Origin: Francisella endosymbiont of Ornithodoros moubata
Lineage (GTDB): Bacteria; Pseudomonadota; Gammaproteobacteria; Francisellales; Francisellaceae
NCBI GenBank assembly: GCA_002095075.2
Contig: LVCE01000003.1
Location: forward strand, 1-64,000
Length of the DNA: 64,000 bases
Reading direction: 5' to 3'
Shown here: one piece after another, positions 11,253 to 22,306 of the stretch
Numbering within the stretch: the stretch's first letter is position 1
Layout: every line of letters starts with the position of its first letter
Position numbers and translations under genes: made by a program
Notes under the pieces: generated by a model
Told to the model about the DNA's origin: nothing
The model's input: the letters and a program-made list of their open reading frames with translations, nothing else
The model's database searches: none

Positions 11253-11858
11253 TTATATATCTTTGTTTAAGTTTGAAATCCCTTCTTTTTGGTAAACATG
11301 ATATACATCTAGGCTAAGCTTTCTTCTAATATAAGGTAAAGAAAAATAGCCACGAATATATTTTTTATCATTTTTATCTTCATCATAAACTATGATATGG
11401 TTATATTCCGAATTAATTAGCGTATTTAATATATGACCTATTTTTGAATTTTCAATAATTGAGTATGAAACGACATTAGCCATAGCTATTGGTAACATAA
11501 TATCATTTGCTGTCAGATCTGTAGGTTTGACGCCAGAACTTCTAGCTCTTTCCTGTAATCTTTGACTTTCTATATAATGTAAAGCTATGCTTCCAATGAC
11601 TTTATCTTCTCCATCAGTTACAAGAATAAAATCTTTATGATTATCTATCAATTTGGTTTTTATGTCTTTTAAATTTACATCTGCTTTAACGACTAGAGCA
11701 TCATGTTCTTTAAAGTCACGAAACACCTCTAAAGCTGGACTATCTAAATATAAAAGATGATTAATGTCATCTCTTAGGTAACTGACCGATTTAGCATCTG
11801 TAAAGTGAGAAAGTTCTATCTTTTTAAAGTCTTTTAAATCCACAGTAATTATCTCCAC
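11253..11858 (-). CDS. CBS-domain protein
   Basis: 201 residues with no signal peptide or membrane segment. Two CBS-like repeats can be seen: roughly 50-110 (ALVVKADVNLKDIK, then DFILVTDGEDKVIGSI) and 115-185 (TANDIMLPIAMANVVSYSII, then YNHIIVYDEDKNDKKYIRGY). A CBS pair commonly binds adenine nucleotides and acts as an energy sensor. No catalytic domain is attached. It stands alone between the dead esterase and the divergent SDR gene. Intact in a decaying neighbourhood, so it is probably useful, but its partner is unknown. Confidence 0.8.
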   Translation of the reverse strand: MEIITVDLKDFKKIELSHFTDAKSVSYLRDDINHLLYLDSPALEVFRDFKEHDALVVKADVNLKDIKTKLIDNHKDFILVTDGEDKVIGSIALHYIESQRLQERARSSGVKPTDLTANDIMLPIAMANVVSYSIIENSKIGHILNTLINSEYNHIIVYDEDKNDKKYIRGYFSLPYIRRKLSLDVYHVYQKEGISNLNKDI

Positions 11859-11957
11859 GTAATATCGAGTTGATAATTAGATTTTAGACAAAATATTTAT
11901 CTTTTTCAAAGCTTATCATATATTATTTGTTAGATGATGAGATTTAGTTTATAAACT

Positions 11958-12683
11958 ATGGCAAATTATTTAGTTACAGGCGGTTCAAATGGTATAGGTA
12001 AGGCAGTTATCGAACTACTTTTACAAGATGAAATTAATAGTGTTATTAATATAGATATACAAGAAAGTTTTATTACTAAAAACCTAAGATTTATCAGAGT
12101 TGATTTGACTAAACAACAAGATATTTCTAAAGCTTTAGATCTTATTAAAGATGTTAGCTTTGACGGGATTTTCTTAAATGCGGCGATTTTGATAAAAGGT
12201 TCTATCTTTGATATAGATATTAAAAGTATCAAAAAGGTATTAGATTTGAATGTCTGGTCAAGTATTTATCTTATCAAAGGTTTAGAAAATAATCTCAAAA
12301 CAGGTGCCTCAATAGTATTTAACGGCTCTGATCAATGCTTTATTGCCAAACCAAATAGTTTTGCATATACCTTAAGTAAGGGGGCTATTGCACAAATGAC
12401 TAAATCATTGGCTTTAGATTTAGCCAAATATCAGATTAGAGTTAATACAGTTTGTCCTGGTACTGTTGATACAGATTTGTATCGAAATTTGATACAAAAA
12501 TATGCAAATAATGTTGGAATATCCTTTGATGAAGCGCAAAAGCAGGAAGAAAAAGAATTTCCTTTAAATAGAATTGCGCAGCCTCAAGAAATTGCTGAAT
12601 TAGTAATTTTTTTACTTAGTGATAAAAGTAAGTTTATGACTGGTGGTTTAATTCCTATAGATGGTGGTTATACAGCACAATAG
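11958..12683 (+). CDS. Short-chain dehydrogenase/reductase
   Basis: 241 residues, classical SDR fold. The cofactor motif TGGSNGIG is at 7-14, N-A-A at 74-76, catalytic Ser124, Tyr137 and Lys141 (Y-T-L-S-K), then PGTVDTDL and a C-terminal GGLIPIDGGYTAQ. The Asp at the end of strand 2 (N-I-D-I) suggests NAD(H) preference, which is inference. The substrate cannot be read from the sequence; sugar or 3-oxoacyl reductase roles are both possible. ruvB follows 63 bases later. Confidence 0.88.
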   Translation: MANYLVTGGSNGIGKAVIELLLQDEINSVINIDIQESFITKNLRFIRVDLTKQQDISKALDLIKDVSFDGIFLNAAILIKGSIFDIDIKSIKKVLDLNVWSSIYLIKGLENNLKTGASIVFNGSDQCFIAKPNSFAYTLSKGAIAQMTKSLALDLAKYQIRVNTVCPGTVDTDLYRNLIQKYANNVGISFDEAQKQEEKEFPLNRIAQPQEIAELVIFLLSDKSKFMTGGLIPIDGGYTAQ

Positions 12684-12746
12684 TATTGTCAATATAGAAG
12701 ATAAAAATGTTATAATTCCTACTAAATTTTGTTTTAAAACTAAAGT

Positions 12747-13793
12747 ATGATCGAAACAGATAGAATAATCTCAGCTAATACAGCTCAAACTAATGATGAA
12801 AATATTATAGATAGAGCTATCAGACCAAAGACTTTGGCAGAATATGAGGGACAACCAGCTGTACGTGAACAAATGGAAATTTTTATTCAAGCAGCAAAAG
12901 CACGTAATGATGCTCTTGATCACACACTTATATTTGGACCTCCTGGTTTAGGTAAAACAACTTTATCAAATATCATTGCTAATGAAATGGGTGTTGAACT
13001 CAAACAAACAAGTGGCCCTGTTCTAGAAAAAGCAGGTGATTTAGCAGCACTTTTGACTAATCTTGAAGAGAATGATATCTTATTTATTGATGAAATTCAT
13101 CGTTTAAGTCCAGTTGTAGAAGAGATTCTATATCCTGCTATGGAGGATTATCAGCTTGATATAATGATAGGTGAAGGCCCAGCTGCGAGATCTATAAAAA
13201 TTGATTTACCGCCATTTACACTCGTTGGAGCAACTACAAGAGCAGGGCTTTTAACTTCACCATTACGCGATAGATTTGGAATTATTCAGCGCCTAGAGTT
13301 TTATTCGATAGAAGATCTGTCGAAAATTGTTTATCGTTCAGCAAAGTTGTTAGATTTAGATATCACTGCTGATGGTGCGATGGAGATTGCAAAACGCTCA
13401 AGAGGAACACCGCGAATTGCTAATAGGATTTTACGCAGAGTAAGAGATTATGCTCAAGTTAAAGGTTCTGGAGTAATATGCTTTGAAATTGCTGATAAAG
13501 CTTTGACTATGCTTAAAGTCGATCCAGTTGGCTTTGATCATATGGATCATAGATATTTACTTACTTTAATGGAAAAATTTGCAGGAGGACCTGTAGGTTT
13601 AGATACAATGGCAGCAGCTCTAAGTGAGGAAAAGGGTACTATTGAAGATGTTATTGAACCTTATTTAATACAGCAAGGATATATTATGCGTACAGCTAGA
13701 GGGCGCATAGCTACTTTATTAGCATATAATCATTTTAAACTAAAAATTCCTGATAATTTAAGTGCAGATCAGCAACAAACTTTATCAATATAA
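12747..13793 (+). CDS. ruvB: Holliday junction branch migration helicase RuvB
   Basis: 348 residues. RuvB is the AAA+ motor that, with RuvA, drives branch migration of Holliday junctions. Walker [10 protein letters not shown] is at 64-72, Walker B with DEIH at 115-118, sensor 1 GATTRAG and the arginine-finger region SPLRDRFG follow, and the C-terminal winged-helix domain ends near residue 335. Complete. ruvA and ruvC are not in this window. Downstream is decayed DNA. Confidence 0.97.
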   Translation: MIETDRIISANTAQTNDENIIDRAIRPKTLAEYEGQPAVREQMEIFIQAAKARNDALDHTLIFGPPGLGKTTLSNIIANEMGVELKQTSGPVLEKAGDLAALLTNLEENDILFIDEIHRLSPVVEEILYPAMEDYQLDIMIGEGPAARSIKIDLPPFTLVGATTRAGLLTSPLRDRFGIIQRLEFYSIEDLSKIVYRSAKLLDLDITADGAMEIAKRSRGTPRIANRILRRVRDYAQVKGSGVICFEIADKALTMLKVDPVGFDHMDHRYLLTLMEKFAGGPVGLDTMAAALSEEKGTIEDVIEPYLIQQGYIMRTARGRIATLLAYNHFKLKIPDNLSADQQQTLSI

Positions 13794-13847
13794 ATATTTT
13801 TGTAGATTATAACAAACAAGATTTAAACAGCTTAGGATTAGCAAGAA

Positions 13848-14594
13848 CTAGAGAACTTATCAAGATTATTATATTTAATCACACCTTTTATTCTATTTTG
13901 ATATTCTTGACTATCTAATGAAGAAGTACTCTCCTAGAGTATCTATTAGTTGATCTGTGTCATTCTAATCAGTACCATTTAATTTTCGCACACTCCTAAA
14001 TTTAGTAAACTTACCTATAGTATTTAATTTAAAATAATATCCTAAAACACTATTGCCCAACATCTTTAAAAGTTTCAATTTTGAATATCAGAATCTTTGG
14101 TTTTACACCACAGTTTTCTTCAAAACTGTGTAAGCCGAAATAATTATTATAGTCAACAGCAAATCTTAAAATTCCCTATCCTGTTTCGAGGATGGCCTGT
14201 GCAATTACAAGACTCTTAGGGGCTATATTAACTTTAAGTACTAGCTCATCTATTTGTTGTTGTATAGTTTTATCTCCCCCAAACTTTATAAAAATTAGTA
14301 TATTTTTTTATTTTAGCTTGTTGTTAGTTATCTAGGTCCTGTTTATTATTAAGCAGTTTTTGAATGTTTAAAATCATTTCTCTTTCTTCACATATTTCCT
14401 TATTAGCTTCATCTATCTCTTTTGGCATAAAGTCTATAAAGATTTTCTTTTTTTCATTAACATTTTTTATATTTTTAAAATCAGGGCTGGTATTATCTGT
14501 TATGATTATAGGTGTGGCTTCTAGATGATATTTATTTGAAGTCGCAAAGCATATATTTGCAAAGAATAAACCTAATATAATATTATTTTTTCAT
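13848..14594 (-). pseudogene. Bax-like glucosaminidase remnant
   Basis: The minus strand starts MKK, shifts frame, then shows a signal-peptide-like IILGLFFANICFATSN and later IFIDFMPKEIDEANKEICEE. The catalytic region reads SLVIAQAILETG, then ILRFAVDYNNYFGLHSFEEN and CGVKPK, the Bax/FlgJ-type glucosaminidase pattern with the key E in A-x-x-E-T-G. The C-terminus QLIDTLGEYSSLDSQEYQNR is in yet another frame, with the stop at 13848. Many frameshifts. Periplasmic cell-wall hydrolase by family. Confidence 0.7.
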
Positions 14595-14699
14595 AAACTA
14601 TGATATCTCTCTTGATTGACAATCAAAATATTTACAAAAGCTTTAAGAGTATTACTGAAGGCAAGTATACATAGAAGGAAAGATTTTATATTTATATGA

Positions 14700-15216
14700 G
14701 AGTACCATCTAGTCTTAAATTATTTTATTTAATATTATCTTTAGCTTCTGCATTATGTATACAGCTATAATAACCCCGCCACCAAACATAAATTCACATA
14801 GATTATTGGTATTTATATGAAAGGATATGTACCGACCATTTGAGATATTATAGCTACTTATAACTGATTGTAATGAAGAAATAATTAATCCAACTATAGT
14901 CCAACTTAGTCTTTTATATAATGAAATAACTTTTTATGATAATATTTCCAGTTTCGTATATAAATCGAAATTTTTAATTAACAAAGCTACAATATATAGA
15001 AAAAAAGCAATAGGTATCATATTTGTGAGTAGTATAATACTAATTTTGTAACTAGAGTACTACTTTTTCTGAAAATTTTCGGTTATAAGATAAATAATTG
15101 TATTACCCATTAGTAATTGTAAATTCTCCACATAAATAGAGTTAGATGTAGATGATAACCTCATAAGACATAAAAGCCATTTATATATATTTAGTCATTC
15201 TTTGTAATTTTTTCAT
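14700..15216 (-). pseudogene. DUF2975-like membrane protein, copy A
   Basis: A good ribosome binding site (AGGAG) precedes ATG at 15216 (MKKLQRMTKYIYKWLLCLMR). The frame continues with hydrophobic stretches, an in-frame TAG near 15060, then IPIAFFLYIVALLIKNFDLY, a frameshift, and ISNGRYISFHINTNNLCEFM followed by FGGGVIIAVYIMQK. Four membrane segments and the F-x-x-G-x-x-I ending fit DUF2975 proteins, which usually pair with a small HTH regulator. Dead. Confidence 0.55.
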
Positions 15217-15234
15217 TTTTTATTACTCCTAAGT

Positions 15235-15412
15235 TTAATATTGTTTAATTAATTTTTATTTATTATAACCATTTAGCTTTCATAATTTTTCATTTTTCAA
15301 TATAGACAAGTTTTGTTCAGTCCAATAGCCTTACCTAAATCTTTAGATTTCACTTGTTTATCAACCATGATTTTAGCTAAATCAATTCTTATAGCATTAA
15401 ATTCTCCTAAAT
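15235..15412 (-). pseudogene. Small HTH (XRE-type) regulator remnant
   Basis: Behind an AGGAG ribosome binding site the minus strand reads IRIDLAKIMVDKQVKSKDLG then KAIGLNKT, which matches the N-terminal half of the small XRE-like regulators found after DUF2975 genes. The start codon has lost a base relative to the frame and a TGA cuts it after about 40 residues. It would have formed an operon with the DUF2975 copy B just upstream. Confidence 0.5.
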
Positions 15413-15419
15413 CGTTAAA

Positions 15420-15866
15420 TCATTTTCTTCAGCAATTTCTTTAGCTTTTTCTTACTATTGTAATAGTTATAATAATTCCTCCACATAGTAGAGCACTATT
15501 TAATTAGTATCAATAGAGATATTTATGAAGCGCTCACCAACAGGATTGTGATAACTCAACGTTACTAATATTAAAGGTTCAAAAATAATTTGAGCAATAA
15601 AATAATATATTAATCCCCAACCTAATCTTCTATATATGTAGAACAACTCTAAAAGAAAATACCTTCAGTCTCTCGTAACAAGCAAAAAGTTTAATTAGTA
15701 ATAATACTATATATAGTATGATTGAGATAGGTATTAAACTCACTAAAAATCCTATAATTCTAGTATCTAGAGAAAGTGGGTGAGAAATTTGATCAATATA
15801 GTACTGAGCAGTATCTGTAATAGATGGTATATAGTTTTTTGAGCTAAGGCCCAAAAAGTAGGCACA
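15420..15866 (-). pseudogene. DUF2975-like membrane protein, copy B
   Basis: The frame open from 15869 to 15630 reads SHPLSLDTRIIGFLVSLIPI, then SIILYIVLLLIKLFACYERL. Another frame continues YRRLGWGLIYYFIAQIIFEP, SYHNPVGERFINISIDTN and KEIAEENDLTI. This is a fuller match to the DUF2975 pattern than copy A. The first dozen residues of the open frame (MCAYFLGLSSKN) look like they run on from the MFS remnant upstream, which suggests a deletion scar. Frameshifts and stops make it nonfunctional. Confidence 0.6.
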
Positions 15867-16140
15867 CATATAATATAAACTCCTATAATAAATATAGTTT
15901 ATAATAGTGATTAAACTTATTTTACTTAGATAATGAAATTTATCACAATACTAACCAATTAGAGGATCAAAAATAGCATCTAGAGCTCTAAGTATAAATA
16001 AGACTACGCTCAAAATAGCTAAATTTATATCATAATTGGTATGGTAATCTTCAGGAAGAAAAATATATATCAGGATACTTGTAAATGCTACTGAAAAAGC
16101 TATAAATGCATAGTTAAAAATATCTAGTTTTTAATGCTCA
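15866..16140 (-). pseudogene. MFS/GPH transporter N-terminal fragment
   Basis: Minus frame: KLDIFNYAFIAFSVAFTSIL, IYIFLPEDYH, LAILSVVLFILRALDAIFDP and LIG, then a stop and CDKFHYLS. The R-x-x-D-A-x-x-D-P-x-I-G signature is typical of the glycoside-pentoside-hexuronide type of major facilitator. Only the first two or three TM segments remain before the sequence runs into the DUF2975 copy B. Clear truncation. Confidence 0.65.
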
Positions 16141-16390
16141 TAGTTAAAATAAGTTATTATATTTTTTTAGAAATAGTATTATTATTTCTAAGTTTAGATT
16201 AAAAATTTTTAAGCTTTGTATTTTGCTTCTAAAATTTCTTTAGGAGGTAGCTCTCAGGTAGTTTTGAATATAAATCAGCTTTTTAAAAGGCTTTTTTAAT
16301 AAGGGCAAAATAATAACCAATCTTTAATATGATGATAAAGATTAGCTAGAGTTTCTTTTTTAGTATAAAAGTCTTGCCATTTTTTTATTA

Positions 16391-17085
16391 TTGGTGACTA
16401 TTAAAATGTGGTCAACAGCGTTTATCGGAATTCGTTATCTAATGCTAAATGGATTTAGTGCTGGAGGACCTAGGTCTAGGTATAGTGTTGCTAGTATAGT
16501 AATGCTAATAATATTTATTAAACAAAAGCCCAAAACTATACCTAGACCAAATGATTTACTGAGATTTGCAATTTTAGGTTTTGGTATAGTTATACTATGC
16601 ACTCTGATAATTTTATTTTCTAAAGGTAATACTGCATTTGAATTTATTGGAATTTGTTTGGTTTATGGGGCTTGTTTTTCTGGTGCTATATATTCGTTTT
16701 TCAAAAAAGTTTATTTGTCAAGTTTCATCCAATTGAGTCAATAGCTTATTATATCTGGTTTGGTACAGCTATGCTGATGATTTATTCTAACTAAGCTCCC
16801 GTAGAATTAGTAAAAGCAGATCTATCAAGCATACTAGTCGTGGTATATATAGGTGTATTTCCTGATGCATTAATTTATTTTATGTTGGGGAGTATGCTTT
16901 TTAGGCATTTACCGACAACTATTGCGATTAGTTCTTTATATTTTATGCCTATTATGTCTTTGTTACTTGGTTGGCTTTTATTTTAAGTATAAACTGAAGA
17001 ATATTCTGCGCTAATTGATGGAATAATAAGTGTAATTGGTATCTTTGTAATTAGTAAATATGGCTTAAACAAAAAAACTAACTAA
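16391..17085 (+). pseudogene. EamA/DMT-family transporter remnant
   Basis: Frames in order give MWSTAFIGIRYLMLNGFSAG, RYSVASIVMLIIFIKQKPKT, AILGFGIVILCTLIILFSKG, then after a shift HPIESIAYYIWFGTAMLMIY and LPTTIAISSLYFMPIMSLLL followed by GWLLF. This is the ten-TM drug/metabolite transporter layout with W-S-T-A-F-I in TM1. The first residues are missing, there is a shift near 16735 and at least two stops. About 250 bases of debris without recognisable genes lie before it. Confidence 0.7.
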
Positions 17086-17162
17086 AACCTTCAAAGTTTG
17101 TTACTCGCAATATTTTAATAAAAATCTTTTTTGTCTATAATATCTCTCAAGTTTTGAAATAA

Positions 17163-18185
<1,023 letters not shown>

Positions 18186-18204
18186 TATTATTTGAGGTTT
18201 ATAA

Positions 18205-20577
18205 ATGAAATTTTCACATAACTGGTTAAATGAATATCTAAGTGATACTCAAACTAGCCAAGATTTAGCATATACCTTAACTTTGGCAGGCCTAGAAGTT
18301 AATACAATTGAACCGGTTGTTGCAGAAAAAGTTCGTGGTGTAGTGGTTGGACAAATTAAAACTATCTCAAAGCATCCTGATGCAGATAAATTAAATGTTT
18401 GTAGTGTTGATGCTGGTGAAGATGAGTTGCTAACAATAGTTTGTGGTGCTAGCAATATTTATGAAGGTATGAAAGCTCCTGTTGCAAAAATCGGAGCAAT
18501 ATTACCAGGTAATTTTAAAATTAAAAAATCTAAACTGCGTGGTCAAGAATCTCTTGGAATGCTATGTTCGGAAGACGAGCTTGGAGTAGCTAACAAAGCT
18601 GATAGTTTGATGGATTTACCAGCAGATGCTCCAGTAGGTATAGATATTAATAAATATTTAAACTTAGATGATAATATTATAGAAGTTGATCTAACACCAA
18701 ATAGAGCAGATTGTCTCAGTGTATATGGCATCGCTCGTGAAGTATCAGCGCTAACAAAAACTGAGCTTAGAGATTTAGAAATAATAGAACCTAAAGTAGT
18801 GATAGATGATACTAAACAAGTCAATATAATTGCTACAGATGGATGTAAGTCATACTATGGCTGTATCATCAAAAATGTTAATAATAAAGTCCAAACACCT
18901 TTATGGATGGTTGAAAAACTAAGAAGAAGTGGTATCGGTAGCATATGTTTTTTTGTTGATGTAACAAATTATGTAATGCTACTTACTGGTCAACCAATGC
19001 ATGCTTTTGACCTTGATAAACTAGAGGGTAGTATTAATATCCGTTATGCAAAAGATAATGAAGAGCTAACACTACTAAATCAAACACAGGTTAAATTAGG
19101 CTCTGATACTTTAGTAATAGCAGATGATAAAAAAGCTCTAACAATAGCTGGTGTTATGGGTGGTTTAGAGTCATCAATAACTGCTGATACTAATAATATT
19201 TTCTTAGAAAGTGCGTTTTTTGTTCCTGAAAAGATTGCTGGTAAAGCACGTAAATATAATCTTCACACTGATTCTTCTCATCGTTTTGAGCGAGGAGTTA
19301 ATCCACAGTTAGCTAAAAAGGCTATAAAAATAGCTATTCAACTAATAACACAAATAGCAGCTGGTGATGTTGCACCAATTCATGGAGCTGAGGATTTAGA
19401 GAGCTTAAACAAACAAATCAAAATAAACCTTTCTATTAAGAAACTAAATCATGTATTAGGCACAGATTTTAGTTTGAAGTATGTTACTGAAATACTACAA
19501 GCATTACATATGGATGTTGCAGTGACTTTTGATAGTAATTATATAGAAGTATCACCACCATCATATCGCTTTGATATTGAGATACCAGAAGATTTAATCG
19601 AAGAGGTAGCACGTATTTATGGTTATTCAAAGCTTCCAGAAACTATGCCTAAATATCTCGCGGCTAAAACTGATATCTCTGAAACATTCCAGTCTTTAGC
19701 TACAATAAATGTGCGTTTAATAGATAGAGGCTATCATGAGACTATTAACTATAGTTTCATAGATCCAAAATACGACGAGTTTTTTTTTGCTGATAGAGGT
19801 ATTGCAATTCAAAATCCTATTTCACAAGATTTATCTATAATGAGACAATCTTTGATACCTGGTTTGATTAGTACTTTTAAAGCAAATGTATCGCACCAGC
19901 AAAATCGAATTAGAATATTTGAGAAGGGGGCTTGTTTAAAACTACAAGATAACCAAAGGATTCAATTTGATAGAATTGCAGGTTTAGTTTATGGCGAGCT
20001 TTTAAATATTAACTGGTCTAATTCTAAAAAAGTAGACTTTTTTGATGTTAAAGCAGATGTTGAAGCATTATGTGATGATGTTACAAACCTAAGCTTTGAA
20101 ATTTGTGATGATATCAATTGGCTTCATCCAGGTCAATCTGCTTATATCTTAACTAATGGTAATAGGATTGGGGTGATTGGAGTGATTCATCCACGTGTAC
20201 TAAAAACTTTCCAAATTAAGGCTAAAGCACCAATAGTTTTTGAATTGGATTTAGTTATTTTAACAAAAAAACAAATACCAAGTTTTGAGAAAATATCTAA
20301 ATATCCATCAGTAACAAGAGACATCTCATTTTTGATTGATAAGTTTGTCTTTGCTGGAGATATTATCAAAGCTATAAAAGATTTAGATATAAATATCTTA
20401 AAAGATGTCAGTATCTTCGATGTTTATGAAAACCAGCATGATCAAAGAAAGAATATAGCATTAAGCATGCTTTTCCAAGATAACTTACAAACTTTAGATG
20501 ATAAGGTTATTGTTGAAAGTACAGATAAAGTCCTAGAAGCACTGAAATCTAAATTTAATATTAAGCAAAGAGCTTAA
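18205..20577 (+). CDS. pheT: Phenylalanine-tRNA ligase beta subunit
   Basis: 790 residues, the normal length. Domains in order are a tRNA-binding OB fold (about 40-150), B3/B4 editing region with FFVDVTNYVMLLTGQPMHAF, B5, the inactive class II core, and the C-terminal ferredoxin-like anticodon-binding domain (about 700-790, SKYPSVTRDISFLID). The beta subunit binds tRNA and hydrolyses mischarged Tyr-tRNA-Phe. Second gene of the pheST operon, no disruption. An AT-only inverted repeat (TCAAAAAA/TTTTTTGA) lies just after the stop. Confidence 0.97.
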   Translation: MKFSHNWLNEYLSDTQTSQDLAYTLTLAGLEVNTIEPVVAEKVRGVVVGQIKTISKHPDADKLNVCSVDAGEDELLTIVCGASNIYEGMKAPVAKIGAILPGNFKIKKSKLRGQESLGMLCSEDELGVANKADSLMDLPADAPVGIDINKYLNLDDNIIEVDLTPNRADCLSVYGIAREVSALTKTELRDLEIIEPKVVIDDTKQVNIIATDGCKSYYGCIIKNVNNKVQTPLWMVEKLRRSGIGSICFFVDVTNYVMLLTGQPMHAFDLDKLEGSINIRYAKDNEELTLLNQTQVKLGSDTLVIADDKKALTIAGVMGGLESSITADTNNIFLESAFFVPEKIAGKARKYNLHTDSSHRFERGVNPQLAKKAIKIAIQLITQIAAGDVAPIHGAEDLESLNKQIKINLSIKKLNHVLGTDFSLKYVTEILQALHMDVAVTFDSNYIEVSPPSYRFDIEIPEDLIEEVARIYGYSKLPETMPKYLAAKTDISETFQSLATINVRLIDRGYHETINYSFIDPKYDEFFFADRGIAIQNPISQDLSIMRQSLIPGLISTFKANVSHQQNRIRIFEKGACLKLQDNQRIQFDRIAGLVYGELLNINWSNSKKVDFFDVKADVEALCDDVTNLSFEICDDINWLHPGQSAYILTNGNRIGVIGVIHPRVLKTFQIKAKAPIVFELDLVILTKKQIPSFEKISKYPSVTRDISFLIDKFVFAGDIIKAIKDLDINILKDVSIFDVYENQHDQRKNIALSMLFQDNLQTLDDKVIVESTDKVLEALKSKFNIKQRA

Positions 20578-20642
20578 ATATAATCAAAAAAACTTTTTTG
20601 AGATAAATTTGGTTAAATTAACTAATATTTATTTAGTTTTCT

Positions 20643-21024
20643 AGACATTTATTACATAAACCTTTTAATTCAAGGTTCCAACTATTAATCTGATAGGTGT
20701 AAGTCTTTGAAATTATTTAAAGATATCTAGATTACAAAAATGTGACTCATCAACAAAACCACAGTTCTGGCAAATAAATACTTCAAAACCTTTACATTTT
20801 TATGGTTTTCCTTACATTTAACCATAGCACTCTTGATTTTCTATCTTATGTATAAAACCATGTTTTAGCCAAAAATCTATAGCTTTATATACAGTTGAGG
20901 GATTTATTTGTTTCTTTACTGAAATAATTTCTAAAATATCATAGGCACTTAGGGGATTATCTTGATTAAAAATAGCTTCAAGTACTTTCTCAAGGTTTAA
21001 TAAATCTGTATTTATTTTTTTCAC
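20643..21024 (-). pseudogene. zur: Zur/Fur-family metal regulator, truncated
   Basis: An intact 68-residue N-terminal winged helix (PLSAYDILEIISVKKQINPS, then TVYKAIDFWLKHGFIHKIEN) ends at a stop after QECYG. The continuation in other frames gives CKENHKNVKV, FICQNCGFVDESHFCN-like pieces and a last LELKGLCNKC, that is, the C-x-x-C dimerisation and zinc-site region. Fur-family proteins without this C-terminal domain cannot dimerise. The neighbours (COG0523 GTPase and ZIP transporter, divergent) argue for Zur rather than Fur or PerR; that is inference. Confidence 0.75.
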
Positions 21025-21140
21025 AAAATTCTTTGGCAGTTTGTATATTTTTGTATATATTTTATTAATTAACAGAAGTCAAACTTTAATTTTAATTTGC
21101 TTAGCACAGATTATAACCTATTCTTTATCTTTTAATAAAC

Positions 21141-21155
21141 TGTTATATTGTAACA
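21141..21155. promoter_or_regulatory. Putative Zur operator
   Basis: TGTTATATTGTAACA is a near-perfect palindrome (one mismatch in the arms). It lies in the 196-base gap between the divergent zur and COG0523 GTPase remnants. Its form resembles the T-G-T-T-A-T-A core of gammaproteobacterial Zur boxes. Placement between the metal regulator and the zinc genes supports the call; binding is inferred. Confidence 0.5.
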
Positions 21156-21220
21156 CTTTTTGTTTTTGTATATTATGTGCTCTCATAATAAATAATTTGA
21201 TGATATGTAGTTCATAAATT

Positions 21221-22305
21221 ATGAAAAATTACCTGTTAATGTTTTATCGGGATTTTTAGGTTCTGATAAGACTACTTTGTTAAGTAACATTCTCAATAAT
21301 AGCAACGGTTTAAAGATCGTAATGATTGTTAATGCTATGTGAGCTAAATCAATATTGATGCACAATTAATAAAAAATCATGACTCACATATTTATAGAAC
21401 CGAAGTAAAAATGGTTAAACTTAGTAATGTTTGTATTTGCTTTACTTTGTGGGAGTATTTACTAACTGAGGTTGAGCAGTTAGTAAAAACACAAAAATAT
21501 GACTATTTAAATTATTGAAAGTACTGGTATATCTGAATCATTACCTATAGCTACAACTTTTGAGTTTAGAGACGAGAATGGCAAAATCCTAGCGGATATT
21601 GCATATATTGATACAATGGTTACTGTGTAGTTGATAGTGTTAATTTTATGAAACATTATAGCTCATCTGAATACTTAAAAGATACAAGCGAAAGTCTTGG
21701 AGAAGAGGATGATAAGGTAATAGTTGATCTTATGGTAGAGCAAATCGAGTTTGCTAAAAGTAATTATTCTAAATAAAGTTAATGAATGCCCTGAGAATGA
21801 TAGAAAAACTATTAATGCTATAATCAAAGGCTTAAATGTTGATGCTGAAATTATAGAAACTAATTTCTCATAAGTCTATCTAAATAAAGTTGTAAATACT
21901 AAAAAATTCAATCTAGAAACAGCCAAAATCATCCTTTATGGAGTAAAGAATTATATAGCTTTAAAGAGCATGTACCAGAAACAGAGGAATATGACATTAG
22001 GTCATTTGTATATCTTTCTATAAAGACATTTCATCCCGAGAAACTAATAAATTTTTTTGATAATGTTGACTTGGCCAGGAGTTGTTAGAACAAAAGGTTT
22101 TTTTGGATTGCAATAAGGCCTGACTATATTGGTGAAATGTCGCAAACAGGTGCTTTGATAAGACATCAGGAGAGCAATGGCCAAACACTCTTAATTTTGA
22201 ACAGATGGTTAAAGATAGGTGGCATCAAACTAGTGGTGATAGGAGTTGGTTTTCATATAGTAACTTGCCAGATCCATTCCCTAATTGGTTTAAAAAACAG
22301 TTAAA
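21221..22305 (+). pseudogene. COG0523/CobW-type zinc GTPase remnant
   Basis: After ATG 21221 and a one-base shift it reads KLPVNVLSGFLGSDKTTLLS, the G1/Walker A motif with Asp replacing the usual Gly or Ala of G-F-L-G-x-G-K. Later pieces are KYDYLIIESTGISESLPIAT (G3 area with E-S-T-G-I-S-E), VIILNKVNECPENDR (G4 N-K) and the C-terminal domain ending DPFPNWFKKQL. At least eight disruptions. These metallochaperone GTPases are typically expressed on zinc limitation under Zur, in line with the box upstream. Confidence 0.78.
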
Positions 22306-22306
22306 A

